The notes below the pieces were generated by a model. The model did no database searches, had not been told where the DNA came from, and saw only the letters and a list, made by a program, of their open reading frames with translations. Made by a program: the position numbers and the translations under genes. From Gandjariella thermophila (lineage in GTDB: Bacteria > Actinomycetota > Actinomycetes > Mycobacteriales > Pseudonocardiaceae): DNA of 64,000 bases. This document shows positions 27,837 to 36,722 of the stretch, piece by piece; position 1 is the stretch's first letter; each line of letters begins with the position of its first letter. The stretch is taken from the NCBI RefSeq assembly GCF_005405885.1, contig NZ_BJFL01000003.1, positions 310,001-374,000 of the forward strand, in the 5' to 3' direction.

Positions 27837-28577
27837 ATGAGCAGCGAACGTCCCATCGCCGTCGTCACCGGAGCCAGCTCGGGCATCGGCGAGGCCACCG
27901 CCCGGCGGCTGGCCGCCGAGGGTTTCCACGTCGTGCTGGGCGCCCGCCGCATGGAACGGCTGAAGGCCGTCGCGGACGAGATCGGCGGCACCGCCCGTCA
28001 CCTGGATGTCACCGACGCCGACTCGGTCGCCGCGTTCACCGAGGCGCTGCCCGGCTGCCGGGTGCTGGTGAACAACGCCGGCGGCGCGCTCGGGCTGGAG
28101 CGGGTGGACGCCGCCGACGAGGAGCACTGGCGGTGGATGTGGGAGGCCAACGTGCTGGGCACGCTGCGGCTGACCAGGGCGCTGCTGCCCACGCTGGTCG
28201 AGTCCGGCGACGGCCACGTGGTCACCGTGACCTCGATCGCCGCGCGGGAGATCTACGACGGTGGCGCCGGCTACACCTCGGCCAAGCACGCGCAGTCGGC
28301 GCTGCACCGCACGCTGCGCGGCGAGTTGCTCGGCCAGCCGGTGCGGTTCACCGAGGTGCTGCCCGGCATGGTGGAGACGGAGTTCTCCCTGGTGCGCTTC
28401 GCCGGTGACGAGGAGCGGGCGGCCCAGGTGTACGCCGGGCTGATCCCGCTGACCGCGGACGACGTGGCCGACGCCATTACCTTCGCGGTGACCAGGCCGT
28501 CGCACGTGAACATCGACGAGATCGTGCTCAAGCCCCGCGACCAGGCGTCAGCCACCCGGGCGCACCGCCGCGGCTGA
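27837..28577 (+). CDS. Short-chain dehydrogenase/reductase (classical SDR)
   Basis: 246 residues. Cofactor motif VVTGASSGIGEATARRLAAEG, NNAGG motif as VLVNNAGGALG, and a catalytic triad of S (TVTSIAAREIYDG), Y and K (YTSAKHAQ). The C-terminal PGMVETEFSLVRFAGDEERA is typical of the group including YdfG and Rv0484c. It oxidises or reduces an unidentified alcohol/ketone with NAD(P)(H). ATG start with GGGAGAGG upstream. Its TGA abuts the stop of the opposite gene in the palindrome TGATCA at 28575-28580. Confidence 0.92.
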   Translation: MSSERPIAVVTGASSGIGEATARRLAAEGFHVVLGARRMERLKAVADEIGGTARHLDVTDADSVAAFTEALPGCRVLVNNAGGALGLERVDAADEEHWRWMWEANVLGTLRLTRALLPTLVESGDGHVVTVTSIAAREIYDGGAGYTSAKHAQSALHRTLRGELLGQPVRFTEVLPGMVETEFSLVRFAGDEERAAQVYAGLIPLTADDVADAITFAVTRPSHVNIDEIVLKPRDQASATRAHRRG

Positions 28578-29582
28578 TCAGCAGGTGAGCACGTCGACGT
28601 CGAGCTGGTCGAGCACCTTGCCGATCGGGTTGGCGTAGCCGGCGCTGCCGGAGCCGTTGCCGGCGAAGTACAGGCCGACGATCCGGTTGTCCGCGTCCAC
28701 CAGGACCGCGCCGGAGTCGCCGTAGTCGCCGAACCGGCCACCGGCGCTCTCCACCCGCACCTGGTCGCGCAGCGTGCGCACGCCCAGCCCGTCGCCGTAG
28801 TCCACGGACAGGGTGGCGTCCAGCGAGGCCACCCGGGCCACAGTGAGCCCGGTGGCCCGGCCGCGCTTGCGCACCAGGGTGCCCAGCGTCGGGTTCGCGG
28901 TACCGGCCACCGGGCCGACCTCGGTGATCACCGGCCGGTACGGCCGGCCCGGGCGGAGCAGCACCGCCGCCGCGTCCACCGAGCCGGACAGCGCGGCCCT
29001 GGCCAGGGTGGCCACCACGTCCCGGGCGCAGCGGCCGCCGTCCACCCGGGACGGGTGCAGCATCTCGTCGCCGACCTGCCACGCGTCGTCCACGCAGGCC
29101 ACGTGGAAGGTGGTCAGCGCGAGCACGTCTCCGGCTCCGGCGCGGTCGGTGACCAGCGCGCCCAGCGTGCCGACGATGACGTACTCGCCCTGGCGCGGCG
29201 CCTGCGGCGGGACCAGCAGCACCGACCGGGCCGGGCCGGCGCTGATGCCGCCGATCACCACGTCGTGCCGCTCCGCGCCCTGCGCGGCCGGCGGCGGGAA
29301 CCCCTCGGTGAGCAGCGCGCGGTGCAGCACCACGGCGTCCTCGACCACGTCCACGGGAACGCCGGCCACCTCGCGGGGGATCAGGTGCTCGGTGGGCACG
29401 TCCAGTTCGTGCCGCTTGCGCAGGACGGTCACCACGATGGCCGCGCGCCCGGTACGCGCGCCGCCGGTCACCTGCTCGCCGATGTCCACGGCGACCACTC
29501 CGGGCAGCGCCAGCAGCTCGTCCTCGACGCGCTTCTTCACCGGCCGGATCGCCGCTCGAACGGTCTCGTCAGGGCTGGTCAT
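28578..29582 (-). CDS. Chymotrypsin/HtrA-fold serine-protease-like protein
   Basis: 334 residues. The N-terminal 100 residues have the pattern VVAVDIGEQVTGG...GRAAIVVTVLRKR seen before trypsin-like domains in bacterial Nal1-like proteins. The peptidase part shows LTTFHVACVDD (histidine candidate) and GDYGDSGAVLVDADNRIVGLYFAGN, with the GDSG nucleophile serine. No signal peptide, so it is probably cytoplasmic. Whether the aspartate of the triad is present is uncertain. ATG start. No link to neighbours is evident. Confidence 0.7.
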   Translation of the reverse strand: MTSPDETVRAAIRPVKKRVEDELLALPGVVAVDIGEQVTGGARTGRAAIVVTVLRKRHELDVPTEHLIPREVAGVPVDVVEDAVVLHRALLTEGFPPPAAQGAERHDVVIGGISAGPARSVLLVPPQAPRQGEYVIVGTLGALVTDRAGAGDVLALTTFHVACVDDAWQVGDEMLHPSRVDGGRCARDVVATLARAALSGSVDAAAVLLRPGRPYRPVITEVGPVAGTANPTLGTLVRKRGRATGLTVARVASLDATLSVDYGDGLGVRTLRDQVRVESAGGRFGDYGDSGAVLVDADNRIVGLYFAGNGSGSAGYANPIGKVLDQLDVDVLTC

Positions 29583-29895
29583 GACGCCCTCCTTGATCCG
29601 GCGAACTGTTCTCCTCGCCCGTTCCGGAACCGGCTGGACGCACCGCGGTGGGCGTACGACGTGCCCGGGGCGGGGGCGATCGTGGCGGCGGAACTCGCGG
29701 GGACGGCCCGGCGACGCGATCGTGGTACGCGTTCAGGAACGGCACTGACCATGAAACACGCGTCGTGAGACGCTCGTCACATGCCGTCACCCGTTCAGTC
29801 GTTCAGCCGATCGGCGCAATTCGATCAGGCGTAGTCGCGAGGGCGCAGGCGCGCGCAGCGTCGACGCCACGCGATCGGGTCGTGTCCCGAAAGAT
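29583..29895. other. Intergenic region, nothing recognised
   Basis: 313 bases between the protease-like gene and the murB stop. Short frames on both strands lack ribosome sites and coding character. It must hold the promoter of the protease-like gene. Confidence 0.5.
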
Positions 29896-30987
29896 CTAGA
29901 GCGCGCAGCCGACGAGCACCGGTTCGGGGGACAGCTCGACGCCGAACGCGTCCCGTACCCCGTCCCGCACCTCGCGGGCCAGCGCGAGCAGGTCGGCGGT
30001 GCGGGCCCCGCCGCGGTTGGTGAGCGCGAGGGTGTGCCGGTTGGACAGCGCCACCCGGCCGCCGGGCCCGTGGTGGCCCCTGCGGAAGCCGGCGCGCTCG
30101 ATCAGCCAGGCGGCGGACAGCTTCACCAGGCCATCACCGGCGGGATAGATGGGCACCGGCACGTCCGCGCCGAGCCGCTCCGCCACCCGGCCGCGCACCA
30201 CGTCGAACTCGTCCTCGCCGATCACCGGGTTGGTGAAGAACGACCCGGCGCTCCACGTGTCGTGGTCGGCCGGGTCGAGCACCATGCCCTTGCCGCGGCG
30301 CAACTCGAGCACGGCCCCCCTGGCGGCCTCGGCGGGCACCCGCTCGCCCGGCTCGACGCCGAGCACCCTGGCCAGTTCGGCGTACCGGATGGGCGCGGAC
30401 ATGCCCCCGTCGGCCAGCGCGAACCGGACCCGCAGCACCACCGCCGAGTCGGTGCCCTTGAGCACGCTGGTCCGGTAGCCGAGGCCGAGTTCGGCGGCGG
30501 CCGCGGTAGTCACCCGGCCGGTGCGCCGGTCCAGCAGGTCCACCGAGACCAGCAGGTCGGACACCTCGACGCCGTAGGCGCCGACGTTCTGCACCGGGGT
30601 GGCGCCGACCAGCCCGGGGATGCCGGAGAGGCATTCCAGCCCGCCCAGCCCGTGATGCACGGCGTCGGCCACCACGGCATCCCAGTCCTCGCCGGCCTCC
30701 ACGGTGAGCTGCACCACACCGTCACCCAGCCGGTCGAACCGGCGGCCGGCGGTGGCGATCCGCACCACCGTGCCCGCGAAGCCCTCGTCCGCGATCACCA
30801 GGTTGGAGCCGCCGCCGAGGACGAGCAGCGACTCGCCGGCCGCGTCCGCGCCGCGGACCGCGTCGACCAGGTCGCCGGCCGTGGTGACGGAGGCCAGCCG
30901 GGCGGCGGGACCGCCGAGGCGGAGGGTGGTGAACCCGGCGAGCGGGACGGACGCCCGCACCTCGGCGCTGGACAGCGGGGTGGACAC
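29896..30987 (-). CDS. murB: UDP-N-acetylenolpyruvoylglucosamine reductase
   Basis: 363 residues. It reduces UDP-GlcNAc-enolpyruvate to UDP-MurNAc with FAD and NADPH, a committed peptidoglycan step. Marks: TTLRLGGPAARL, VLGGGSNLVIADEGFAGTVV, GIPGLVGATPVQNVGAYGVE, the catalytic serine in AGSFFTNPVI, and a C-terminal glutamate in LSPEPVLVG. GTG start. It is divergent from the DUF2505 gene with only 25 bases between the start codons. Confidence 0.96.
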   Translation of the reverse strand: MSTPLSSAEVRASVPLAGFTTLRLGGPAARLASVTTAGDLVDAVRGADAAGESLLVLGGGSNLVIADEGFAGTVVRIATAGRRFDRLGDGVVQLTVEAGEDWDAVVADAVHHGLGGLECLSGIPGLVGATPVQNVGAYGVEVSDLLVSVDLLDRRTGRVTTAAAAELGLGYRTSVLKGTDSAVVLRVRFALADGGMSAPIRYAELARVLGVEPGERVPAEAARGAVLELRRGKGMVLDPADHDTWSAGSFFTNPVIGEDEFDVVRGRVAERLGADVPVPIYPAGDGLVKLSAAWLIERAGFRRGHHGPGGRVALSNRHTLALTNRGGARTADLLALAREVRDGVRDAFGVELSPEPVLVGCAL

Positions 30988-31012
30988 GGTCGCTCACGGT
31001 AGCCTGCCCGGT

Positions 31013-31522
31013 GTGGCACGCCGTATCGAGCACCGCACCAGCACCCCATGGGACGCCGACCGGGTGCACGCCGCCCTGGTCGATCCGGCGTTCCTGCGCG
31101 ACCGGCTGGCCGCGCTCGGCGGCCCCGGCGCCGAACTGGTCGAGCACCGGGTCGACGACGGCGCGGTGACCGTCCGGCTGCGGCACGGCATCCCGCCGGA
31201 AGAGGTGCCCGCGGCGGTGCGGCCGTTTCTCGGCAGCGGCCTGAAGCTGGAGCGGATCGAGACCTGGCACGGGGACGGGCCCGGCCGGTACTCGGGCACG
31301 GTCCGCCTGGACACCAGCGGGTTGCCCGGTGAGATCGCCGGCGCCACCGCGGTGCAGAACCTGCCGGCGGGCGGCAGCGAACTGTCCGTGGACGGCGAGG
31401 TCAAGGTGAGCATCCCGCTGGTCGGCGGCAAGATCGAGGACATCGTCGCGGAGCAGGTGCGGAAGTTGCTGGCCAGGGAGGCCGACTTCGCCCTGGAGTG
31501 GATCGCCGAGCACGCCGGCTGA
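31013..31522 (+). CDS. DUF2505 family protein (SRPBCC/START-like)
   Basis: 169 residues fitting DUF2505: RIEHRTSTPWDADRVHAALV at the start, DDGAVTVRLRHGIPPEEVP, RYSGTVRLDTSGLPGEIAGA, and the closing amphipathic helix KIEDIVAEQVRKLLAREADF. Proteins of this fold bind hydrophobic ligands; the role is unknown. GTG at 31013 lacks a clear ribosome site. It equals Rv0481c, divergent from murB. Its stop overlaps the next start (TGATG). Confidence 0.85.
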   Translation: MARRIEHRTSTPWDADRVHAALVDPAFLRDRLAALGGPGAELVEHRVDDGAVTVRLRHGIPPEEVPAAVRPFLGSGLKLERIETWHGDGPGRYSGTVRLDTSGLPGEIAGATAVQNLPAGGSELSVDGEVKVSIPLVGGKIEDIVAEQVRKLLAREADFALEWIAEHAG

Positions 31523-32337
31523 TGGCTCGGGGTGCGCCGCGACTCGCCGCGGGGCGGGCCCGCGCGCTGGGCCTGCCCACCCGGGGCACCACCAACCCGA
31601 ACCGGTTACGGCGGGTGGACCGCTGGCTGGTCGGCACGCCGTGGGTGGTCGCCGCGCTGGCCGGCGCGGACGATCCGCTGGTGGTCGACCTCGGCTACGG
31701 CGCCTCCCCGGTGACCACGGTGGAACTCGCCGACCGGCTGCGCGGGGCGCGCCGGGACGTGCGGGTGCTCGGGCTGGAACTGGATCCGGAGCGGGTGGCC
31801 GCGGCCGAACCGCACGCGGACCCGCCGCGCCTGGCCTTCCGCCGCGGCGGGTTCGAACTGGCCGGCGCACGCCCGGCGCTGCTGCGCGCGTTCAACGTGC
31901 TGCGCCAGTACACCGAGGCGGACGCGGCGCGGTCGTGGACGACGATGGTGGACCGGCTGGCGCCCGGCGGGCTGCTGGTCGAGGGCACCTGCGACGAGAT
32001 CGGCCGGCGGTGCTGCTGGGTCACCCTGTCCGCGGCCGGCCCGCTCACCTTCACCCTGGCCTGCCGGCCGTCCGACCTGGACCGGCCGTCCGACCTCGCC
32101 GAGCGGCTGCCCAAGGCGCTGATCCACCGCAACGTGCCCGGCGAGCGGGTGCACGACCTGCTGGCCGACCTGGACGCCTGCTGGGCGAAGGCCGCCCCGT
32201 TCGCCCCGTTCGGTCCGCGGGCGCGCTGGGCGGAGGCGGTGCGGCTGTTCGCCGGCCGCGGCTGGCCAGTGTGCGACCGCTGGCGCCGCTGGCGCCTCGG
32301 CGAACTCACCGTCGCCTGGTCCGCCGTCGCCCCGTGA
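31522..32337 (+). CDS. Class I SAM-dependent methyltransferase-like protein
   Basis: 271 residues. DPLVVDLGYGASPVTTVELADR looks like SAM motif I (DLGYGASP), then RVLGLELDPERVAAAE as motif II and DRLAPGGLLVEGTCDEIGRR as the post-I/III block. The target is unknown. The basic N terminus RGTTNPNRLRRVDRWL is characteristic of a conserved actinobacterial family. Coupled to DUF2505 (TGATG). Confidence 0.78.
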   Translation: MARGAPRLAAGRARALGLPTRGTTNPNRLRRVDRWLVGTPWVVAALAGADDPLVVDLGYGASPVTTVELADRLRGARRDVRVLGLELDPERVAAAEPHADPPRLAFRRGGFELAGARPALLRAFNVLRQYTEADAARSWTTMVDRLAPGGLLVEGTCDEIGRRCCWVTLSAAGPLTFTLACRPSDLDRPSDLAERLPKALIHRNVPGERVHDLLADLDACWAKAAPFAPFGPRARWAEAVRLFAGRGWPVCDRWRRWRLGELTVAWSAVAP

Positions 32338-32389
32338 CGGTCGGGTGGTAGATGCGGCCGGACGTCCGGAAGGGCTAGCGTGCGCGAGC

Positions 32390-33142
32390 GTGGAGTACGC
32401 AGTATTCGTCGAGCAGATCCGTGTCCAGTCCGAGGCGCTACGCGCCGCGGCTGTGAAGGTCGGCCCGGATGCCCGGGTGCCCACCTGTCCGGAGTGGACG
32501 GTGAAGGACCTGGTCGCGCACATCGCCAGGGTCCACGTGCTGGCGGCGGCCGGGGTGCGCACCGCGCCGGACGCCGAGCGCCCGTCCCCTGCCCCAGGGC
32601 CAGAGGATTGGGACGAGTTGCTCGCCTGGTGGGCTGACCGGGAGCGCGAGCTGACCGACCTGCTGGACGCCACCGACCCGGACGCCCCGGCCTGGGTGTT
32701 CGCCACGACCGTGCCGCGGGTGGCCGGGTTCTGGGCGCGCCGGCAGGCGCACGAGACCGCGATCCACCGGTTGGACGCCGAGCACGCGCTGGCCGGCAGC
32801 GCTGCGCCGTCCGCGGTGCCCACGCTCGTGTTCACGCCCGAGTTCGCCGCGGACGGGATCGACGAGTTCCTCGTCATGCAGCGGGTCATGGGCGAGCGGC
32901 GCGGCTGGTCCCAGCACGACGGCCGGCTGCTCATCCACGCCGCGGACGCCGGCCGGGCCTGGCACGTGGTGCTGCGCCCAGGTCAGCCGATCGAGGTCGG
33001 CCCGGCGGTGGGCTCCGGCACCCAGGAGGACGCCACCATCGCCGGCACAGCGGACGCCGTCTACCGGGCACTGTGGGGGCGGCCGAGCAGCGCGATCGTC
33101 ACCGGCCGGAAGGAGCTGCTGGACGCCATCGCCGCGCCCTGA
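32390..33142 (+). CDS. Maleylpyruvate isomerase family mycothiol-dependent enzyme
   Basis: 250 residues of the DinB-like/MDMPI fold. The N-terminal helical bundle has VPTCPEWTVKDLVAHIARVH and WARRQAHETAIHRLDAEHAL, which carry the metal-binding histidines; the C-terminal domain ends in LWGRPSSAIVTGRKELLDAI. Relatives use mycothiol for isomerisation or S-transfer, which fits an mshA-bearing genome. Substrate unknown. GTG at 32390 without a strong ribosome site; the frame reaches 32345 but that part looks non-coding. Confidence 0.88.
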   Translation: MEYAVFVEQIRVQSEALRAAAVKVGPDARVPTCPEWTVKDLVAHIARVHVLAAAGVRTAPDAERPSPAPGPEDWDELLAWWADRERELTDLLDATDPDAPAWVFATTVPRVAGFWARRQAHETAIHRLDAEHALAGSAAPSAVPTLVFTPEFAADGIDEFLVMQRVMGERRGWSQHDGRLLIHAADAGRAWHVVLRPGQPIEVGPAVGSGTQEDATIAGTADAVYRALWGRPSSAIVTGRKELLDAIAAP

Positions 33143-33258
33143 TCCCGTGGCGTCCCGGCCCGGACGCTGGTCGGCGACGCGTCCCGCTGCGGCCGTCGCG
33201 CCCCGGACAACCCGACTGACCTGCGCGGAGTCTGGTCGACCTGGAAGACTGGTCAGCC

Positions 33259-34125
33259 GTGTCACTGCCCGAACGCCGCTACGTGATCACCTTCGGCTGC
33301 CCGGACCGCACCGGCATCGTGGCCAGGATCGCCTCGTTCCTGGCCGAGGCCGGGGGGTGGATCGTGGAGGCCGCCTACCACACCGACCCGGACACCAACT
33401 GGTTCTTCACCCGCCAGGAGGTGCGCGCCGACTCGCTGCCGTTCGACGTGGGCGAGCTGCGCCGGCGGTTCGCCCACGTGCAGCGGGAACTGGACGGCCA
33501 GGCCAGGATCATCGACACGGCGGAGCGCCGCCGGGTGGTGATCCTGGTGTCCAGGGAGGCGCACTGCCTCTACGACCTGCTCGGCCGGGTCGCCTCCGGC
33601 GAGCTGGACGTGGACGTGCGCGCGGTGATCGGCAACCACCTCGACCTGGCGCCGATCACGCGGGCGCACGGCATCCCGTTCCACCACGTGCCGTTTCCGA
33701 AGGACTCGGAGGGCAAGGCCGCCGCGTTCACCGAGCTTCGCAAGATGGTCGACGAGCACGATCCGCACGCCATCGTGCTGGCCCGGTTCATGCAGATCCT
33801 GCCGGCCGAGCTGTGCGAGGTCTGGGCGGGTCGGGCGCTGAACATCCACCACAGCTTCCTGCCCTCCTTCGTCGGCGCGCGGCCGTACCACCAGGCGTAC
33901 ACGCGCGGGGTGAAGCTGATCGGCGCCACCTGCCACTACGTCACCGCCGAGCTGGACGCCGGCCCGATCATCGAGCAGGACGTGATCCGGGTGGACCACT
34001 CCGACTCGGTGCCGGACATGGTGCGCAAGGGCCGCGACATCGAGAAGGTCGTCCTCGCCCGCGGGCTGCGCTGGCACCTGGAGGACCGCGTCCTCGTGCA
34101 CGGCAACCGCACCGTCGTGTTCTGA
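33259..34125 (+). CDS. purU: Formyltetrahydrofolate deformylase
   Basis: 288 residues. It hydrolyses 10-formyl-THF to formate and THF, balancing one-carbon units. An N-terminal ACT domain (about 7-85; FGCPDRTGIVARIASFLAEAG) is followed by the formyltransferase-type catalytic domain with AVIGNHLDLAPITRAHGIPF, LARFMQILPAELC, LNIHHSFLPSFVGARPYHQA and ATCHYVTAELDAGPIIEQD. GTG start. Upstream gap of 116 bases probably holds its promoter. Confidence 0.96.
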   Translation: MSLPERRYVITFGCPDRTGIVARIASFLAEAGGWIVEAAYHTDPDTNWFFTRQEVRADSLPFDVGELRRRFAHVQRELDGQARIIDTAERRRVVILVSREAHCLYDLLGRVASGELDVDVRAVIGNHLDLAPITRAHGIPFHHVPFPKDSEGKAAAFTELRKMVDEHDPHAIVLARFMQILPAELCEVWAGRALNIHHSFLPSFVGARPYHQAYTRGVKLIGATCHYVTAELDAGPIIEQDVIRVDHSDSVPDMVRKGRDIEKVVLARGLRWHLEDRVLVHGNRTVVF

Positions 34126-34440
34126 TCCGCGCCGCCAGATCGGTCCACCACCGTCAGGTTCAGCTCGCTTCCGCGATGGTTGGCCCACGCGGCGAGGACG
34201 TGTAGGAGTCCTACATCGAGAACCGCACCCCGGGCGCATGGCGGTTGTTCTGGGTATATGGGCCCGGGCCGGAAGAGACCACCGTCGTCACCCTCGGGCC
34301 ACACCCACAACGGGCACGTCGATGGCCGGTCCCAGGTTGCGTGTGCCTTGCGGTTGCCGTCCGTCGGCTCGCATCCGAACGAGTGCGCGGGGAGGGGCCC
34401 TGGGTGATCTCGGGAAAGGCGACGACCCTCGAACGGTGCG
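34126..34440. other. Intergenic region between purU and the YbaK gene
   Basis: 315 bases between convergent stop codons. On the minus strand the segment near 34130-34230 reads LLHVLAAWANHRGSELNLTVVDRSG in translation, which looks protein-like but has no start signal and no continuation. It may be a gene remnant; I do not recognise the family. Confidence 0.4.
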
Positions 34441-35001
34441 TCAGGTGACGGGGCGGGCGAGGTCGGGGAGGACCTCGGCATCGGGGAGTTTGGTGAGGAC
34501 GTCACCGGGGATGAGGATCTTGCTGCGGCGCAGGCCGCTGCCGATGACGAGTTCTCCGGCGGCAGCGACGGCGGGGTCGATCAGCAGCGGCCAGCCGTCG
34601 GGCAGGCCGAGCGGGGTGATGCCGCCGTACTCCATGCGGGTCTGGCTGACCGCGTCGTCCATCGGCGCGAAGGACGCCTTGCGCACGTCCAGGCGGCGGC
34701 GCACGACGTTGTTCACGTCCGCGCGGGTGGTGGCCAGCACCAGGCAGGCGGCGTAGCGCTGCTCGCCGGCGCGCCTGCCGCTGACCACGACGCAGTTCGC
34801 GGACGCCTCCAGCGGGGAGCCGTACTCGGCGCAGAACGCGGCGGTGTCGGCCAGGTCCGGGTCGATCTCCACTACGCCGAGGCGGGCGGCAGCGTCCGCG
34901 GGCAGGGCACGCAGCGCGGCGGCCACCGGCTCGGCGAGCAGGTCCGGCCGCTCGGTGGCCGGCGCGACCCGCAGGGTGCCAGCGATGGTCCACTCGGTCA
35001 T
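34441..35001 (-). CDS. YbaK/ProX-type aminoacyl-tRNA deacylase domain protein
   Basis: 186 residues. The YbaK domain appears as SANCVVVSGRRAGEQRYAAC, DVNNVVRRRLDVRKASFAP, GGITPLGLPDGWPLLIDP and VIGSGLRRSKILIPGDVL. Such proteins hydrolyse mischarged tRNAs (for example Cys-tRNA-Pro). The lysine usually central to YbaK activity may be that in VRKASFAP. ATG start; it stands alone. Confidence 0.88.
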   Translation of the reverse strand: MTEWTIAGTLRVAPATERPDLLAEPVAAALRALPADAAARLGVVEIDPDLADTAAFCAEYGSPLEASANCVVVSGRRAGEQRYAACLVLATTRADVNNVVRRRLDVRKASFAPMDDAVSQTRMEYGGITPLGLPDGWPLLIDPAVAAAGELVIGSGLRRSKILIPGDVLTKLPDAEVLPDLARPVT

Positions 35002-35075
35002 GGGCCCAGGCTAGACGCGCGCTCGGCCGCTGGTCGCCGGGGACAACGGCCCGGAGACCGGCGGACCGGCCGCGC

Positions 35076-35498
35076 CTATTTCCGGGCCTGGTTGAAGCGG
35101 AGCATGTTGCCGGCGGGGTCGCGGAAGGCGCAGTCGCGGACGCCGTACGGCTGGTCGATCGGTTCCTGCAGCACTTCGGCGCCGGAGGCCCGGATACGTT
35201 CGAACGTGGCGTCGCAGTCGTCGGTGGTGAAGATCACGGCGCGTAGCAGGCCCTTGGCCAGCAGTTCGGTGAGCGCCTGCCGGTCGGCCGGTGAGGCGTT
35301 CGGGTCCGCGCACGCCGGTTCCAGGACGATCTCCACGTCTGGCTGGGACGGTGAGACCACGCTCACCCAGCGCATGCCCTCGAACGAGACGTCGTTGCGG
35401 ACCTCGAGGCCGAGCACGTCACGGTAGAAGGCGAGCGCCTTGTCGTGGTCGTCGACGGCGATGAAGCAGTGCGAAACCTTGATGTCCATGCAGGTCAC
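35076..35498 (-). CDS. VOC-superfamily (glyoxalase-like) protein
   Basis: 140 residues or fewer with the paired beta-alpha-beta-beta-beta modules: VSHCFIAVDDHDKALAFYRDVLGLEV, and FTTDDCDATFERIRASGAEV with CAFRDPAGNMLRFNQ. It is probably a metal-dependent lyase/dioxygenase or a binding protein; the substrate is unknown. A GTG at 35498 overlaps the AraC stop (GTGA); an ATG at 35489 gives the family-typical start. It is the classic downstream partner of an AraC activator. Confidence 0.88.
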   Translation of the reverse strand: MTCMDIKVSHCFIAVDDHDKALAFYRDVLGLEVRNDVSFEGMRWVSVVSPSQPDVEIVLEPACADPNASPADRQALTELLAKGLLRAVIFTTDDCDATFERIRASGAEVLQEPIDQPYGVRDCAFRDPAGNMLRFNQARK

Positions 35499-35920
35499 GC
35501 TAGGGGTTCCGGCCCGGCTTTGGCTTCTTGGATCCTGACCGGCCGGGTCAGGATCTTGGCGAAGCAGGCCGGGATGGCCGCACCGTGGTCGTGCGAGCGT
35601 GCCCGGTAGGCGCTCGGGCTCTCGCCGACCAGTTCGCGGAACCGCGTGCTGAACGAGCCCAGCGAGGTACAGCCGACCGCGAAGCAGACCTCGGTCACCG
35701 TCAGGTCGCCCCGGCGGAGCAGCGCCTTGGCCCGTTCGATCCGCCGGGTCATCAGGTAGCTGTAGGGCGTCTCCCCGAAGGCGGCGCGGAAGCTGCGCGA
35801 GAAGTGGCCCGCCGACATGTACGCGGAGCGCGCCAGCGTGGGCACGTCCAGCGGCCGCGCGTAGTCGCGGTCGATCAGGTCGCGGGCACCGCGCAGCCGG
35901 ACCAGGTCCTCCGGGGTCAC
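35495..35920 (-). CDS. AraC-family transcriptional regulator (HTH domain only)
   Basis: 141 residues with both AraC helices: LDVPTLARSAYMSAGHFSRSF and TVTEVCFAVGCTSLGSFSTRF, plus RELVGESPSAYRARS. No ligand-binding domain. It likely activates the coupled VOC gene. The GTG at 35920 is chosen because the longer frame upstream is antisense to the hydrolase gene. A C-terminal extension of about 30 residues (ACFAKILTRPVRIQEAKAG) is unusual for short AraC proteins but recurs in this actinobacterial AraC/VOC pair as I recall. Confidence 0.88.
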   Translation of the reverse strand: MTPEDLVRLRGARDLIDRDYARPLDVPTLARSAYMSAGHFSRSFRAAFGETPYSYLMTRRIERAKALLRRGDLTVTEVCFAVGCTSLGSFSTRFRELVGESPSAYRARSHDHGAAIPACFAKILTRPVRIQEAKAGPEPLA

Positions 35921-35951
35921 CGGCTCAGCCTGCCATGCCGGGGCACGCCGG

Positions 35952-36722
35952 TCACGCCGTTCGGCGCAGGAAGCCGACCAGCAGTTCGCGGACCCGGGCG
36001 CGGTGGGTGAGCAGCGGCGCGGCGGAGTCGAGCAGTTCCAGCCGGCCGTGGGGGAACGCGGCGGCGGTGGCCTTGGCCGCCGACTCCGGGTGCAGCGGGT
36101 CGCCGGTGCCGCCGAGCACCAGCACGGGGGCGGGCACCGCGGCCAGCGCGGCCGGGTCGTCGAGCGGAGCCTGGGTGGGCAGTTCGCGCAGGGCGTCACC
36201 GAGCCGCAGCAGCGTGCCGGCCCGCTGGCGCACGTAGTCGCCGACGTCGACGCCGGCCGGGATGTCCGAGGCGACCAGGTCGCTCAGCCGGTCGAGCCGC
36301 CCGGCGTGCGCCGCGTCGGCCAGCCGGCGACAGGTGTCGGTGGCCGTGACCGAGCGCCGGTCCAGCGCGGCGGGCAGCAGCAGGGCGAGGCGGTCGAACG
36401 CGTCCACGTGCTCGGCGGCCAGCCTGATCAGCGCGCCGGCGCCGAGGGAGACGCCGACCGCGCGGGTGGCGCCGGTCGCCTCGGCCACCCGAAGCAGGTC
36501 GGCGGCCACGGTCGGATAACGCCAGTAGCCGGGCGGGGCGTCCGGCGCTTCGCCGTGGCCGGGCAGGGTGATCACCACGCGGGTGCCGGGCAGGCCGGAG
36601 GCGGGGATGCGGGCCTCGCCGGGGGTGGCGCCGAGCCCGTGGGCGACGAGGGTCACCGGGTCGCCGGAGCCGTACCCGCGCCAGCGCAGGCCGCTGGGCA
36701 ACTCGCCGGAGCGGGAGGTCAC
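35952..36722 (-). CDS. Alpha/beta hydrolase
   Basis: 256 residues: oxyanion region LVAHGLGATPGEARIP, VITLPGHGEAPDAPPGYWRY, nucleophile elbow GVSLGAGALIRLA (GxSxG), acid in VLGGTGDPLHPE, and HRARVRELLVGFL at the end, where the usual catalytic histidine would be the H in LLTHRARV. Substrate unknown. The GTG at 36722 overlaps the DUF2516 stop (GTGA). Confidence 0.85.
   Translation of the reverse strand: MTSRSGELPSGLRWRGYGSGDPVTLVAHGLGATPGEARIPASGLPGTRVVITLPGHGEAPDAPPGYWRYPTVAADLLRVAEATGATRAVGVSLGAGALIRLAAEHVDAFDRLALLLPAALDRRSVTATDTCRRLADAAHAGRLDRLSDLVASDIPAGVDVGDYVRQRAGTLLRLGDALRELPTQAPLDDPAALAAVPAPVLVLGGTGDPLHPESAAKATAAAFPHGRLELLDSAAPLLTHRARVRELLVGFLRRTA

Noticed and set aside
29569-29899. Small frames on both strands between the protease-like gene and murB
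   Set aside because: No ribosome site, no recognisable sequence, overlap with each other.
33936-34505. Minus-strand frame spanning purU end and the intergenic region
   Set aside because: Mostly antisense to purU; only a 25-residue stretch looks protein-like, so it is noted as a possible remnant, not a gene.
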